Source of the DNA: Codonopsis lanceolata
Taxonomy: Eukaryota > Streptophyta > Magnoliopsida > Asterales > Campanulaceae
Reading direction: 5' to 3'
Length of the DNA: 64,000 bases
Assembly: GCA_013146195.2 (NCBI GenBank)
Contig: CM028382.1
Location: 13,299,101-13,363,100 of the forward strand
A program made the position numbers and the translations under genes. Below are positions 27,401 to 40,800 of the stretch, piece by piece. The first letter of the stretch is position 1, and every line of letters starts with the position of its first letter. The notes beneath the pieces are model-generated. The model was not told where the DNA came from, did not search any database, and worked only from the letters and a program-made list of their open reading frames with translations.

Positions 27401-30400
27401 TACTTACTAGCACCGGATGTCGGGGCAAACCACCGAGACTCCTATGGATGCTAATGTGAAGCTTAGAGATGATGATGGTGAAGAATTGAATCATCCTGAG
27501 AGGTATCGTGACGCTTGTAGGAAGTTGAACTATTTAGCCGCGACTAGACCGCATTGCATTTGCAAGTAAGTAAAGTCGGCCGCTTTATGTCGCTCCACGA
27601 TCTACTCATTGGGAGGTCGTTGCATTTAATCCTCCGATATCTCAAAGGAGCTCCGTGCCGCTGGGTTACTTTATCGCGATCACGGGCACATAAGAGTTGA
27701 GGGTTTTGTGATGCCGATTGGGATGTCCTATTAGTAAGAAGTCAACCACGTGATATTGTATATTTGTTGGAGGCAACTTAGTGTCTTGGAAAAGCAAGAA
27801 GCAAGAGGTTGTGTCGATATCCAAATGAGGCGGAATATAGAGCCATGGCTCGCCGACTTGTGAGTTGATGTGGATTCGCCAAATACTGAGGAGATGGGGT
27901 TTGTTAGTTCAACACCTATGCAGCCTATGGTGTGACAATCAAGCACCATCCATATTGCATCGAATCCTCGTGTTTCATGAACGCACAAAACATATTGAGG
28001 TTGATGTCATTTCATTCGCGAGAAGCTACAACAAAAGATTATTGTCACAAGCTATGTCAAGTCCGGTGATCGCTTGCCGATGTTCGCCAAAGTCGGTGGT
28101 TGGAAATAGGTTGCATTATATAAGTAACAAGTCATACGCATGATATTTATGCTCCAGCTTGAGGGGAGTGTTAGCGAATAAGGGATATTATAAAGGGTGT
28201 TATGTGTAACTTATTGTAAATATATATAAATACCCTAGCTTAACCTTTTTAGGGTTAAGGCTTCCAAATCATATTCTTCTTCTTCTCTTCTCCTCTTAAT
28301 TTACACACAACAAAAAAAAAAGACAATACAACAATAGGACCTTATAAATAGAGTAAACAAGAAAGAGAAAACAACATGCCTTGCCTAACCTGTGGCAAGG
28401 CGTTGACCCCTTCGCTCACCTTAGGCAAAGAGGCGAACACCTTTCATAACTATGCTACTGTGTTTCTTATAAATTGTCTTCCGTCTTCTGTTCTCAAACG
28501 GGAAATTCCTTATTCCGTTCTTCCTCCATCGCAATCATCGTTTCCAATTTCTTCTTAAGTGTTTGGTTGTACTTTTGTGTTACTCGATGATTTCCTCATT
28601 TACACATTACTGAGGTGTATACTTGATGTGCACATGTTTCGGTCCAAAAGAAAGCAATAGCATATTCTGCAAGAGAATCACTCGCGGGTAGATTTGTCAA
28701 ATAGGGATAAAGCCCGCGGGCATGTCCGCCCGCCACCTAAAAGGGGCGGGTTGGGCTGATGTAATAGAGGACCATTTTGGATGCGGGCCTCAAGGGCTGC
28801 ATGCTTTGGTGGATCAAGGCGGGGCGGGAACGGATAGCCCATTTTTCTAGACTCTGGCTTATAATTCTTAAAAGTTAAAACATTGCACATTTACGATTTT
28901 GCACCGAGCGGCCCAGCCTAGCCCATTTCCATCTAACTTAGGGTTAGGTCTCAATTGAGTCAATTTTCATACAGTATGAGTCATACTCTCAGTCTCTTCA
29001 AAATTGAAAATACTCTCAGTCTCTCTCACACATCCACGACTTCACGCGGCTTTCTTCCTCCAGCAATTGTGCCGCCTCCCGGCCTCCGGCTCACTAGTCA
29101 GTGCCCCACTCTCTCGCTCTCGCTGTTGCTTTTTGAGCAGTTAGTCTCAACTCTCATCTCATGCTCTCTCTCTCTTCCTGCTTTGGTGCTTCCAGAATCC
29201 AGATCTCGACTCCCAAGATCCGGCTTAGGCTACATAGCGGCTCCTCCAGGTGCTTTCAGAATGTGTTGTAGCCAGTAGGCTTGTTTAGGTCCAAAAGTCT
29301 AAAATCCAAATCTATCAAAAATTAAATAAATGATAATAAATAAAAATAATTAAATAAATTCATTTTTTTGTGGGCTTGCCCGTTTTTCTCGCAGCCCTAT
29401 GTGGGTTGGGCTGGGCCATGAGTTTTAGGGACCATCATAGATGCGGGCTTTCCCGCCTAGGTCGGCGGGCAAACCCATTTTGACAGCTCTACTCGCTGTA
29501 CCGGCTCCCACGCCATCGGTCTCTTGATTTTTCTATAGTGCTCCGAAAAGGTACACATAGTTGTGTACATCCTATCACCTCGTGTTTCATATGCTCACTT
29601 GTCAGATTCCTTTTACTCCTTTGTTGGTTGTCTTGATTCACTTGTCATTCCTAAAAATGTGTTTGAGGCTTTATCTCATAATGGTTGGAAGTCCACTATG
29701 GAAGAAGATGAAATGAAGGCTCTTGAGGCTAATGAGATGTGGGACTTGGTACCACTGTGTAAATTGGGAACTGTTGCTTCGTGAAAAGCTCGATTACTTG
29801 CTAAGGGGTATGCACAAGTTTATGGTGTTGATTATACTGAAACTTTTTCTCAAGTTGCTAACTTCCGATATTTTTAGTTGCCTCTAACAACTAGTTTTGT
29901 ATCAGTTGGATGTCATGAATTGGATTTCATGAATGCATTCCTTCATGGTGATTTATAGGAAGAGGTTTACATGGAGTAACCTCCTGTGTTTGTTACTCAA
30001 GGAGAGAATGGAAATAAGATATGTAGGTTGCGAAAGTCGTTGTATGGGTTGCAACAGTCTCCGTGTGCTTGGTTCAGGCGATTTAGTGCTTTTATGTTGG
30101 AGTTTGGGTTACAAAGGAGTACATGTGATATTACCGTGTTCTTTCGGCACACTGATAGTGGTTGTATTGTTTTGGTTGTCTATGTAGATGATATAGTGAT
30201 TACATGTAGTGATACACAAGGAATCGAAGCACTCAAGTTGTGTCTATAGACAAAATGTTAGACGAAGAAATTGGGTACTCTAAAGTACTTTCTTGGGATC
30301 GAAGTGATACGGTACAAGAAACGGATGTTTTGTTTTTGACGAAATATGTTCTTGATTTACTTCAGGAAGTTGGGATGCTTGGAGTGAAACCGCGCGTCAC

Positions 30401-31815
30401 TCCAATGGATCCTAATGTAAGACTGATAGCTGGAGAAGGGGAGATGCTTGATGGCTATGCTTCACGAAGTGAAGAGACAAGATTCGAGAGAAGATAGAAT
30501 GGCCTCGGAGGGGCTAAGGATAGAAAATTCTCAATCAAGTCTTTCTATTCCAAGTTGAATGAATTTCGTTCCCTTGGAAAGATATATGGAGAGTTAAGGT
30601 GCCCAGTAGTGTGAGTTTTTTGTGTGGGAGGCAGCCCGGGAAGCTATTTTGACGGGGGAGAATTTGAGAGCTCGTGGTAAGATTTACGTTAATTGGTGTT
30701 TCTTGTGTAAAAAGGAGGAGGAGAACGTGAATCATTTGCTCTTGCATTGCCCCTTAATGCAAGAAGTATGGGATTTGTTCGTCAATTTGGTTGGGGTTTC
30801 CTGGGTCATGCCTCGCGTGTTATTGAGCTTCTGCGTGGGTGGTCTCTTTACAAAAGAAGAAACATGAATACTTTCTGAAGAAACATGAATACTTTCTGGA
30901 ACTCTGCTCTTTCAGCGATTTGGTGGATCATTTGGAAAGAAAGGAACCGAAGGATCTTTGAAAACGATGAGACTGATAGGAGGGATCAAGGAAGCTGTTC
31001 TCCAGACCCTTCGTTATTGGTGCTTAGAAGCTGATACTAGATTCGGGGATTCTTCTGTATATACAATGGATTGGTCTTTTTTTATATAATCTTTTGTGTT
31101 GTATACTACCTTTGTACAAGGTCACACAACCTTTTTTGGCACTTGATATATAATACTCTTTACTTAAATAAAAAAAGTGTAGTGAGTCCGTTCATGGCCG
31201 CTCAAAGTGAGTACTACTGTTACTCACTGGAATGCATTGATTCGAGTTGTGAAGCATTTGAAAGGAGCACGTGGTAGTGGTTTTTTGTATGCAAATTATG
31301 GGCATATGCGGGTGGAGGCATTTTCTAATGTTGATTGGGCAGTATCGCCTCCTTGTGTGTTTGTGGGTGGAAATTTATTGTCATGGAAGAGTGAGAAACA
31401 AAATGTGGTGGTGAGATCAGGCGCAAAGTCCGAGTATCGTGCGATGGCTGGGTCAACGTGTGAACTTATGTCGATTCAACAATTGATGGAAGAGATTTGG
31501 TTTTAGGGTTGCGTTGCCTTTTGAGATTATGGTGTGATAATCAGGCAACCAAGCATATTGCTTCCAATTCAGTTTTCCACGAGAGGACCAAACATATAGA
31601 GGTTGATTGTCATTTTGTTCAAGAAAGATCTAACAAAATCTTGTTTCTACTTCATATGTGCGTATGGGAGAACAACTTGCTAATATATTTACTAAGGGCC
31701 TTACATGGATAGGAGACCCGGGCATGATAAATATCTGTGCTCTAGCTTGAAGGGGAGTGTTAGACAATAAGGGTAGTTTGGTAATTGTGTTGGTAGGGTA
31801 TATATGTGTGTGTGC

Positions 31816-31847
<32 letters not shown>

Positions 31848-34800
31848 TCTATTTGCAGGAACAAGTGATTGACGCATAATTACAGAAAGTGCGAATTATC
31901 TTACTGCTCTTTCTCTTCTTCCCTCTCATTCTCTTCTTCTTCTCTTTCTTTCTTCCTTAAGGCTGGTGAGTATTTGTTAAACATATTTACTTTTTCTGCA
32001 GAGAGCAGCAGCATAATTCCTGCCCTCCTCTCTTCCATGGGAAGTGTGGAGTTTGAATTTTTTTAGTTGTGCATTTGCCTTACTAATGCTTCTACTTGGG
32101 TCCTTAATGGTATCTTTATTTCGTTTTAGAATAATGGAGCGGGAAAAGCAGCTTAGTATTCTTTATCAGAAACAAGGTCGTGCAACCCAGTTCGCTAGTA
32201 GAGCTGCACGTGACAAGTGGCTCCAAAAAGAAATTGATGATTTTGAACGAGTTCTGTCTTCAAATCTTATGCAGGTGGGTAAATAACTGCTGTATGGCAT
32301 ATGTATTTAAAGATTTCATATAAAGGTGTTTTTCTTAATTGATGGAATCTGGATATATGGATTTTGATTCATGGTCTTGCCGTCTTACTTTGTCTCATTT
32401 GTCAATCTTTTGAACCATTGAAAGGCACTTCCTGTTACTTGTGTCAAAACTCAAATCAAACAGTGGAGCACAGAGAGCGGAGCCTTCCATTAATCCTATT
32501 AATTCTTTTTTATAATTTGTGAATTGTTTTTATATCGATTAGGTTTTTTGTTTTCTTTTCTTGAGTATTCTTCTAGTGTACACAAGATACGTCACCTGAT
32601 TTGATGCTTTTGGTTTGAAATATTCTTACTTATTTAATTTTTTTTGTCAAATCAACAAGTTTTTGATTACTTGTCATTTTCTACACTTCTTCTAGCTATT
32701 TGCCAGTACTTGTAGTTCCCCTTTATCTTATAATAATAGTACAATCTCACTCTGGTGGTAGATGTATTATAGTGCCTTAGTTATACAGAAGATATTTGAA
32801 CTGTGAATGTTTCTTATTCATTCTATGTATAGGAGAAAAAGCTGAAGGATGAAATTGATCAACTTAACATAGATCTGAAAGAGAAAGATGAATACATCAA
32901 GTGTCAGGAAGGCAAGGCAGCAACTTTAGGATCACACATTTCAGGATTCCGTGAACGATTCAACCAGCACAAGGCAGAGAGAGACAAGCACCATGATGAG
33001 CGGAAGTACGGTGTTTTACATTATTCTGTTAGATTTAATTGCATGCAAACCCAATGTGCAATGAATTGACGCGTTTTTCTGTTCAGGTCCTTGTGGACGA
33101 AAGAGAGTGAACTCTCTGCTGAAATTGAACGTATGAAAACAGAAGTTGTAAAGGCTGAGAAAAGCCTAGATCATGCGACTCCTGGTGTGAGTAATTTTTT
33201 CTATTGTTAGATTCTAATCTACTCGTTCCATTTTCTCATGTATTCTTACTTTAATTTTCAACTTAAAGGTGTCTAGTTTTTAAGGTTGTACATTTTATGA
33301 GTTTCCAATTTACCCTTGTTATAAAAATTTGAAATCCGCAATGTGCTTCCTTTCAATGCTACGAATATGCTACCTTATTGAAAGTAGACAAAGGAAAATT
33401 GTATCCAGGCCTTAACCCCTCTATTGTGAGGCTTTGTATTACAACCCTATTTATGTACAAGAATCAAGTATGCATCTACCATAGCATGTATACATTTACA
33501 GAAATCTCCAATTCTTCTTCATAAGCATACTGCCAATATTTGAAGACGTTTAATCAATAAATTATGAGAGGCGTAACATGAAAGTGATGCCAATTAAAGA
33601 AAAAGAAGTTGTACATGGAGTTCACGTGAAATTCATCACATAAAATATCTATCTTTTTTGTTTTTGATTTAGGGGGGGTCATGTATATGGTCGGAACTGT
33701 CTTCGCATATTAAATGTTGATGGGACTTGGAAGGAAGTCATGCGCTGAGGTTAGATTTTGCTGAGCCTTATAGTGTGCTGAGGTGGATTGAAGATGTTGG
33801 TACATGTTGATGAATATAGGTTTGAGAGAGGGAGAGAGAGAAAGAGGGGGTTGGGGGTGGTTAGGGAGGGCTATTGGTGTATACTTTGATTTCTACTGTT
33901 TGATGGGAGAAGAGACTTACCGACCAGGGAAGTGCTGCTCTCTTTGACATCTTTCCCCCAATATCAATAGCGTCTAATTTAACATGAATACTAAAAAGGA
34001 TGTTCTCATTAGGACCAGTTCATACATTTAGCATGAGTAAAGCAATTATAAGCTGGTAACTACCTATTATTTAAATGCATATATTAGCTGATAGACAATT
34101 AGATCATGTTATTGCAGCCTCGTATGATCAGTTTGATGTTTGCAGCAGCCCTTCTCGAAAGAACCTGGTTTCTTTACTTTGTCTATTGTCATGGTTACAT
34201 CTTAAGGTTGAGTTATGTTCACAGGACATAAGGAGGGGAATAAATTCTGTTAAGAGGATTTGCAGAGAGTACCAAATTTCTGGAGTGCATGGGTCGATTA
34301 TTGAGTTGCTTGACTGTGACGAGAAGTTTTTTACTGCTGTTGAAGTAACTGCTGGAAACAGGTTAGCAAGCTTTCTCTGGGCTTCATGCTTCAAAGCTTC
34401 ATGTTATTAATTTATGATCAGACGGCTCAGCTACTAAGTTCGATTGTTTATACTAGATCTTCACTGTTGCTGAAGTATCCTGCTACTAATGCAAAACTCC
34501 CTTGCAGCTTATTCCACGTGGTGGTTAAAAATGATGAAATATCCACCCAGGTGATTCGACACCTGAATGCAGAGAAAGGTGGACGAGTTACATTCATACC
34601 TTTGAATAGAGTGAAGGCCCCACATGTTACTTATCCACAAAGTTCTGATGTGATTCCTCTTTTGAAGAAATTGAGATTCTCACGCGAATTCACTGCAGCA
34701 TTTGGCCAGGTTAGCTATAAAATGAGGTCCTGTTGTTGAAATTTGTGTTGGTCTCTATGTACCATAACAGCCATCCATTTCCTTTGTCCGATCACTTTTC

Positions 34801-37800
34801 ACTGATGCAATAGTAGTTAACTTTTTTTTGAAAAGAATCACTCGTAGTTAACTTGACTGATGAATCTACTTTTTGTAATTATTAAAGCAGTTCCAAAGTA
34901 ATAGTTAGCTGCATGAATCGCTTGTGCTAAAGTATTAAAGCAGTTCCAAAGATATAGTTAGTTGCATGTATGTTTCCATAGTTTGTGCTATGTAATGTTA
35001 GCGAAGAAGTTCATAAAGGGGCACAATCTGATGTAATTGTATAAAAACTTGTAAGATTTCTAGACTTTACTTTTAGAAAGTGCTCCATAACTTTAGCTCA
35101 AGTTAGAATTGTTAAGTTACTAACTCATCTAAAAGCTTAAGCTGTTAGATAGGGACCTAACAATGTATATCAAGCTTAACATTCCCCCTCACGTGTGACC
35201 CATCCACACGTTGAGAGATACACATATATGCCTCACCAGGGGCATTGCAAACCAAACAGAGAGACAACATGTACTCTCAATATTCCTGGTAACAAATGCA
35301 AGTGGATGATTTGAGCCCACGACCTTGCCAAACTAGAGCTCTGATACCATTTTAAGTTGCCAATTCATCTAAAAGCTTAAGCGGTTAGATAGGGACCCAA
35401 CAATGTATATCAAGCTTAACAAGAATCATGTCTTGACTATCTTAACTGTACCAGTAGCCTTGCTATATTGCTGGTTGAAGAGGCTTGTCCTGTTTGAATG
35501 ATTGCATTGTGTGTCTGTTTTCTGTTGCAAGAGTTATGAGTAGAAGACATGTGGTTCCCTAAATATTTATTTAATCTATTCGTGATAAAGCTCAACCGCA
35601 GTTGTATGCTTACTATTATATTTTTTCATAGAAGAATATTTATTACATGTAAATTCTGGTGGTTTGATTAATTTGCTTGTATGGTTGTACCTTTTTCAAA
35701 CATCAACTTTGGATTTTATAAGCCTAGGGAAACTGCATCTTAATTGAGTATAGAGAGTTTTTACCAAGTTGGGAGCTGTTAAGGGATCCCATTCGGTGTC
35801 TTGTCATTTTAAGAGGTTGGAGGATGATTTTCAATGGGTGTTCGCAGGAGTTTATGGTCCTTGTTCAGACATGTCCGGTTTGGTATTGTGGCAGGAGCTC
35901 AAATCTGTTGATCAGACATGGACTTTTCCTTGTTTATAAGTGGGGATTTCAACGTTATTCGTTTTGAGACCGTTCACTCAGGCGATGAAGGAGTTCAATG
36001 ACTTAATTAATGTAGCGGCCCTAGTGGATTTGCCTTTAGCAGGGGGTTCTTTTACTTGGTTCAGAGGTGGAGAGGGGCGAGCAGTGTTCGAGGATTGATA
36101 GGTTCCTTGTTTCGTCGAATTGGGTTGAGCATTTCAGCGGTGGGGATCTTCAGAGTTGTCTCCCACGGGTGATTTCTGATCATGTCCCTTTAGTGTTAAA
36201 TGTGGTGGATTTTGTTAAGCTTGATATACATTGTTGAGTCCCTATCTAAAAGCTTCAGCTTTTAGATGAGTTGGTAACTTAACATGGTATCAGAACTTTG
36301 GTTTGGCAAGGATAACAGATTTCATAAAGGGAAGACTCCGTTCAGATTTGAAAATATGTGGTTGAAGGAACGTGGGTTTATAGATTGGGTTAAAGTGAGG
36401 TGGAGCTTGTACGAGGAGGATGGGAGGCTGTGCTTTAGGCTCGCGAGGAAATTTATATTGCGTAAGGGGGATTTAATAGTGTGGAATAGGGAGAAGTTCA
36501 GGAAAATTGATAAGAGGATAGAACAAGCCTTGGATGAAGTGAGGAGGTGGGATGAGAAGGAGAATAGGGGCGAGCTTGCCAGTGATGACTTTATCCATCA
36601 TGAAGTGGTGAAGGATGAAATTAACAGGCTTCTCATTAGCGAAGAAATTTGTTGGAGGCAAAAATCTTGGGTTCTGTGGCAAACAGGGGGACAAGAATAC
36701 AAGGGTGGGAGAGATGGTTAAGGCACTCATGGTTGTTGCTTGGAAAGAGAGGCTAGCAAGGGTCACAGCTTTAAGGGACTTGAAGGAAGGGCTCGTGGAA
36801 AGGAGGGACTTGCATGTCCCGGCATGCATGGAGAGAGAAAGCAAGGCAGCTGTATGGCTTGGAAAGGGGGGCGGCCACCATAATCCTTGAGACTTAAGGA
36901 TTAAGTTAATTTAGGAAATCTGCTACTAGATAGGATTTGTTTATCTGTTTAGGGTTTCTTTTAAGTTATTGAGTTGAATTAGGATTTACTTTTATGTTCT
37001 TAACTAGAATAGGATTTACTTTCTTGTAAAGCCTTTTTTTTTTTTTTTTTAAAAAGAGGATCATTAGTGGTTCCCCACTTACTCCTTGGGTGACTCGAAC
37101 CCACGACCTATTAGGTATGGGTGAAGCGTCTTACCACTAAGCTGCACTTACTTGTCTTGTAAAGCCTTTATAAGGCCATAATCGAATTGAATAAAGAAGA
37201 TTTTTAGTTTCAAAAAGAACCCAAGAACACGTTCGTTCTTCTTTCCGATTCTCCTATCTAGGCGAGTGAAACCTTAGGTGATTGAATCAACGGTTTTCTT
37301 TACGTTAAGCAAGTGAAGCTTAACCGGTGAGGCCGAGTGATGAGGTGCATCCAGACTTAGTCTTTTTTCAGCCTGTCCTTTTATTTTCCTTAGTCTTTTG
37401 ATTTTCCTTAGTCTTTTTATTTTTCCTCTTCTCCACATGTTCATGTATCTTGTGTTTTCCTATGCCCAAGAACCCCCATTTACCAGCCTATATAAAGGGG
37501 AGTCTTTTAAGTGTTTAGGCAGCAACTTATGAAATAAAAAAAATATCTTCTTCTTCTTTAGAAAGCAGTCACTTAGTTGTTTTTTTCTTGTTATTTTCTC
37601 GTCCGATTGAACGAAATCAATCACCCGTCTGTTCGTACGTTAACGAACTTAACTTCGTCCTACCCCGTCCTACATCTGTTGGTATCAAAGCAGGTTGTTG
37701 CAATTTTTCTAAAGATTGCTGTCCTGTCACCCTCGCTGCTACTGCTGATCTATCAAACCCTTCGATCACCGCCTTCACTTCATTAATCTCTTTGGTTCAG

Positions 37801-40800
37801 CAGGTCAATGGCTGCAGAACTCAACACGGACCAGCATTTTGCAGCCCTAGACCAGCGAATTACAGCCCTGACAGATGAGACACGTGTTTCTATTCAGGAA
37901 GTTTCGGCTGCCCTTCGCCTTGTAGGACAGCCATGTGACAATGCAGATCCAACAGCTCGCGAACCCGTCCCAAACATCGTGCACCAGCGACCACCAGTCC
38001 ATGCTGATGTTATCCAACCACTTCCAGGTCACTTTCCCCGCAGAGATGATTATGATGGATATCGCATCAAGGCTGAAATTCCAATTTTTAATGGTAGCTT
38101 GGAGATAGAATCGTTCCTTGATTGGTTTAATGAGGTTGAACGGTTCTCTGAGATTATGGAAGTTAGTGAAGAAAGAACGGTGTCTATTGTTACCTATAAA
38201 TTACGGGGAGGTGCAGGAGCTTGGTGGCAGAATCTGCGAGAAGAACACTACCGCCTTCGCCAACCTCCAGTTCGAGATTGGCCTTAGATGAAAGAGTTAT
38301 TGCAGCATATATTTCTTCCGCGTGATTATACTCAGAACCTGTACCTGTACCGCAGTTGCTCGATTGCTATCAAGGCAATCGTTCCATGGCCGATTATACA
38401 GATGAATTTCTTCGATTGACAGCTCGGTGCAATATTCAGGAAGATGACGATCAATAATTTGCTAGATACGTTGGGGAATCCCCTGAAATTCAGGAACGTA
38501 TTGGTTTCCAGGCCATTATGTCCCTGATAGATGCTCGAGAAATGGCAGCCCGACCAGAGGCTCGATTATCTCAACCACCACCACCACAATTTACCTATCC
38601 TCGACGAACTCATTCAGATACTCAACAACCACACCCACTCATAGCTGCACAGCAGCGTCCACCTACATCTGCACCCATCCGACCATCTGTGTCATCCGGT
38701 ACCGAGGTCAGACGTGGCCCATCTGTAACCCAGCAGACTCAAATGAATTCCCATCCTACCGGTAGACCAGTTAACCAGAATCTATACCAGCATCCACAAC
38801 CGATTAAATGCTACTTATGTCATCAGCTAGGGCACAAGTCTAATGAGTGTCCTTTTTTTTTTTTTTAGGAAGCAGGGCGGCACCTGTGGGAATTTATTGA
38901 AATAAAAGAAAGGATACAAACTTGAGGGGGACAACCAGCCTGGCCCTTATAACTGGGAGGGCAAAGGAGCCTTACCTCGAAAACGGAGATACATAAAAAT
39001 AGACGAAGAGGATAGAAATTAAGAGCTGTTACATTTAGGTCTATAAGAGAAGAAACCGTAAGAATCCAAAGCCAACAACTGTTTGATATCTCCAGGAACC
39101 TCCAGAACCGACGTAAAATTTTTTTCACTTCTATGTTGATGCGCCATACTAGCCAGCCGATCCGCCACTCGATTTTGTTCTCTAAAAACATGGGAAATGC
39201 TGAAATTTCTAGATAAATTAATGCACTTACGGAATTCGTACACATGTTGCCAAGGAACTTGATGATTATGCATAACGACATTAACCGCCACAAGGGAGTC
39301 CGTCTCTACCGCTACATTTACCAAACCCATCGAGCGACATAACCAAAGGCCGTCACAAAGGGCCCTAACTTCTGCTTTCATGTTGGTACCAGAACCGTAG
39401 TGATTGGAAAAAGCACTAATCAACGAGCCTTGATCATCACGAATAATCCCACCTCCCGTGCACACCCCATCTCTAGAGGAACCATCCGTATTTAACTTAA
39501 AAGTAGCTGGGCTAGGACGAGACCACTTCAACCATCTGCCTTTCTGAATGCTAGGATTTTTCACTTGAATATAAACCGAAGCCAAACACATGGAGGCGCG
39601 AAGACCACTAATGAGTGTCCTAGTCGCACGCCAGTTCACATGGTTGATACCACAGTTGAGGATGCACAAGGAGACCTAGGTGATGAAGAGCAGAACTATG
39701 AAGCTGATGATGTCTGTGGTGACGAGCATGAAGATTATGTGTTCGTTTTTCACACTTTTTGTTCGCCTAAACAAGAGGACCCAAGTCAGCGTTGACGAAT
39801 TTTTCAAGCAAAATGTCGGGTAGGGAAAATGATTTGCAGCTTGATCATTGATAGTTGTTGCTGTGAGAACTTGATTGCTCACATATTGTTTGACCAGTTA
39901 CAACTCCCAACTGAACCACACCCGACTCCGTATCATATTGGTTGGATCCAGAAAGGTCCAAAATTACAGGCAAATCATATTTGCAAAGTTCCATTGGCCA
40001 TGGGTAAGTTATATTCAGACGATGTCTTCTGCGATGTTGATATGGATGCATGTCAGATTTTATTGGGCCGTCCTTGGCAGAATGATGTCAATGCGACTCA
40101 CAAGGGTCAAGATAATGTTTACATGTTCCAGTGGCAAGGCAAGAAGATTGTAATTGCACCGTTAGGTAGTCCGAAGTTGCCTTCTAAAGTGGAAGGATAG
40201 ACATTCCTCTCTCTCAGTTCTTTTATGGCAGATGTGAAAGAAAATGGTGGTACGTACGGTTTGGTTGTTAAACCAATCAGAGAGTCCTGAAGTTGCTCAT
40301 CAGCTATTATCAGAATTTCCACAGTTCACTGCAAAACCTTCTCCGCTACCTCCTTTTCGTGATATTCAGCGTCACATTGACTTTATTCCTGGTGCCAGAT
40401 TACCCAACCTACCCCATTATCATCTTAATCCTGAGGAGGCCAGAATTCTACAAGAAAAGGTGGAGGATTTATTACGTATTGGGCATGTACGTGAGAGTAT
40501 GAGCTCGTGTGTAGTGTCTGCTTTGTTGGTGCCAAAGAAGGGTAACCAGTGGTGTATGTGTGTGGATAGCCGAGCTATCAACCGTATCACTGTAGAGTAC
40601 AGATTTCCTATATGCTGGATCAGGCTCAATTGTCCTCACCAAAATTGATTTGACGAGCGGTTATCATCAGATTTGTATCTGCCGTGGAGATGGATGGAAG
40701 ATTGCTTTCAAGACCAAGGAGGGGTTATATGAATGGCTTATGATGCCATTTGGCTTTTCTAATGAACCCAGCACATTCATGCGACTTATGAATCCGGTGC

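Larger units (their letters stand above)
23413..28305 (+). mobile_element. second Ty1/copia element with identical LTRs
   Basis: The LTRs at 23413-23549 and 28169-28305 (137 bp each) read the same along their whole length. The 5-bp repeat cacaa flanks the element exactly at 23408-23412 and 28306-28310. A primer site tggtatcagagcagg follows the 5' LTR, and a purine tract (cttgagggga) precedes the 3' LTR. Remnants in order are gag (ITTPSKLTDKKLDGTNYMMW), GAG-pre-integrase (TTKRIIGRGYESEGF), integrase (RFGVPIKILHSDNAKEYFS, DTPQQNG), reverse transcriptase (LDVKNAFLHGDSHEEVYLEQ, YVDDIVII at 27230) and RNase H (FHERTKHIEVDVISF). The interior is full of small frameshifts, so no polyprotein can be made. 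Confidence 0.9.
23200..28455. mobile_element. GGCGAG-type MITE, split by a second copia
   Basis: The left half (23200-23412) begins GCATAGTTATTAAAGGC and carries GGCGAGAGG blocks. The right half (28311-28455) ends CCTTTCATAACTATGC, the inverted partner. Together they form a MITE of about 360 bp inside the integrase gene of the old copia. The ends resemble the Mutator-like MITE at 4266. A clear target repeat was not seen, so the superfamily is inferred. Confidence 0.65.
19728..31981 (+). mobile_element. old Ty1/copia element broken by at least five insertions
   Basis: LTRs start TGTTAGACAATAAG at 19728 and 31759, and a primer-site-like tggtatcgtgac follows the 5' LTR at 20689. Coding remnants in order are protease (QWVIDLGVTNHKTGDSSLL, 21587), GAG-pre-integrase (SPFQLHCRYGHLSLP, 21958), integrase (FVTFVDDYS; KEYFF; VPKSFWADAV; then LINCLPSSVLKREIPYS at 28470), reverse transcriptase (MEEDEMKALEANEMWDLV, LVVYVDDIVIT at 30175) and RNase H (GGNLLSWKSEKQNVVVRSGA, ERTKHIEVDCHFV). 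Later insertions are a LINE (19893-20648), a hAT-like MITE (22311-22997), a MITE with a second copia (23200-28455), a hAT-like element (28689-29491) and a LINE (about 30440-31175). It is inactive. Confidence 0.85.

Noticed and set aside
28955..29278. 107-codon frame inside the hAT-like element
   Set aside because: Low-complexity Ser/Leu content, no transposase motif, and it lies in a non-autonomous element.
37588..38032. Frames overlapping the start of the gypsy gag
   Set aside because: Shadows of the gag reading at 37808. The gag motifs are only in that frame.
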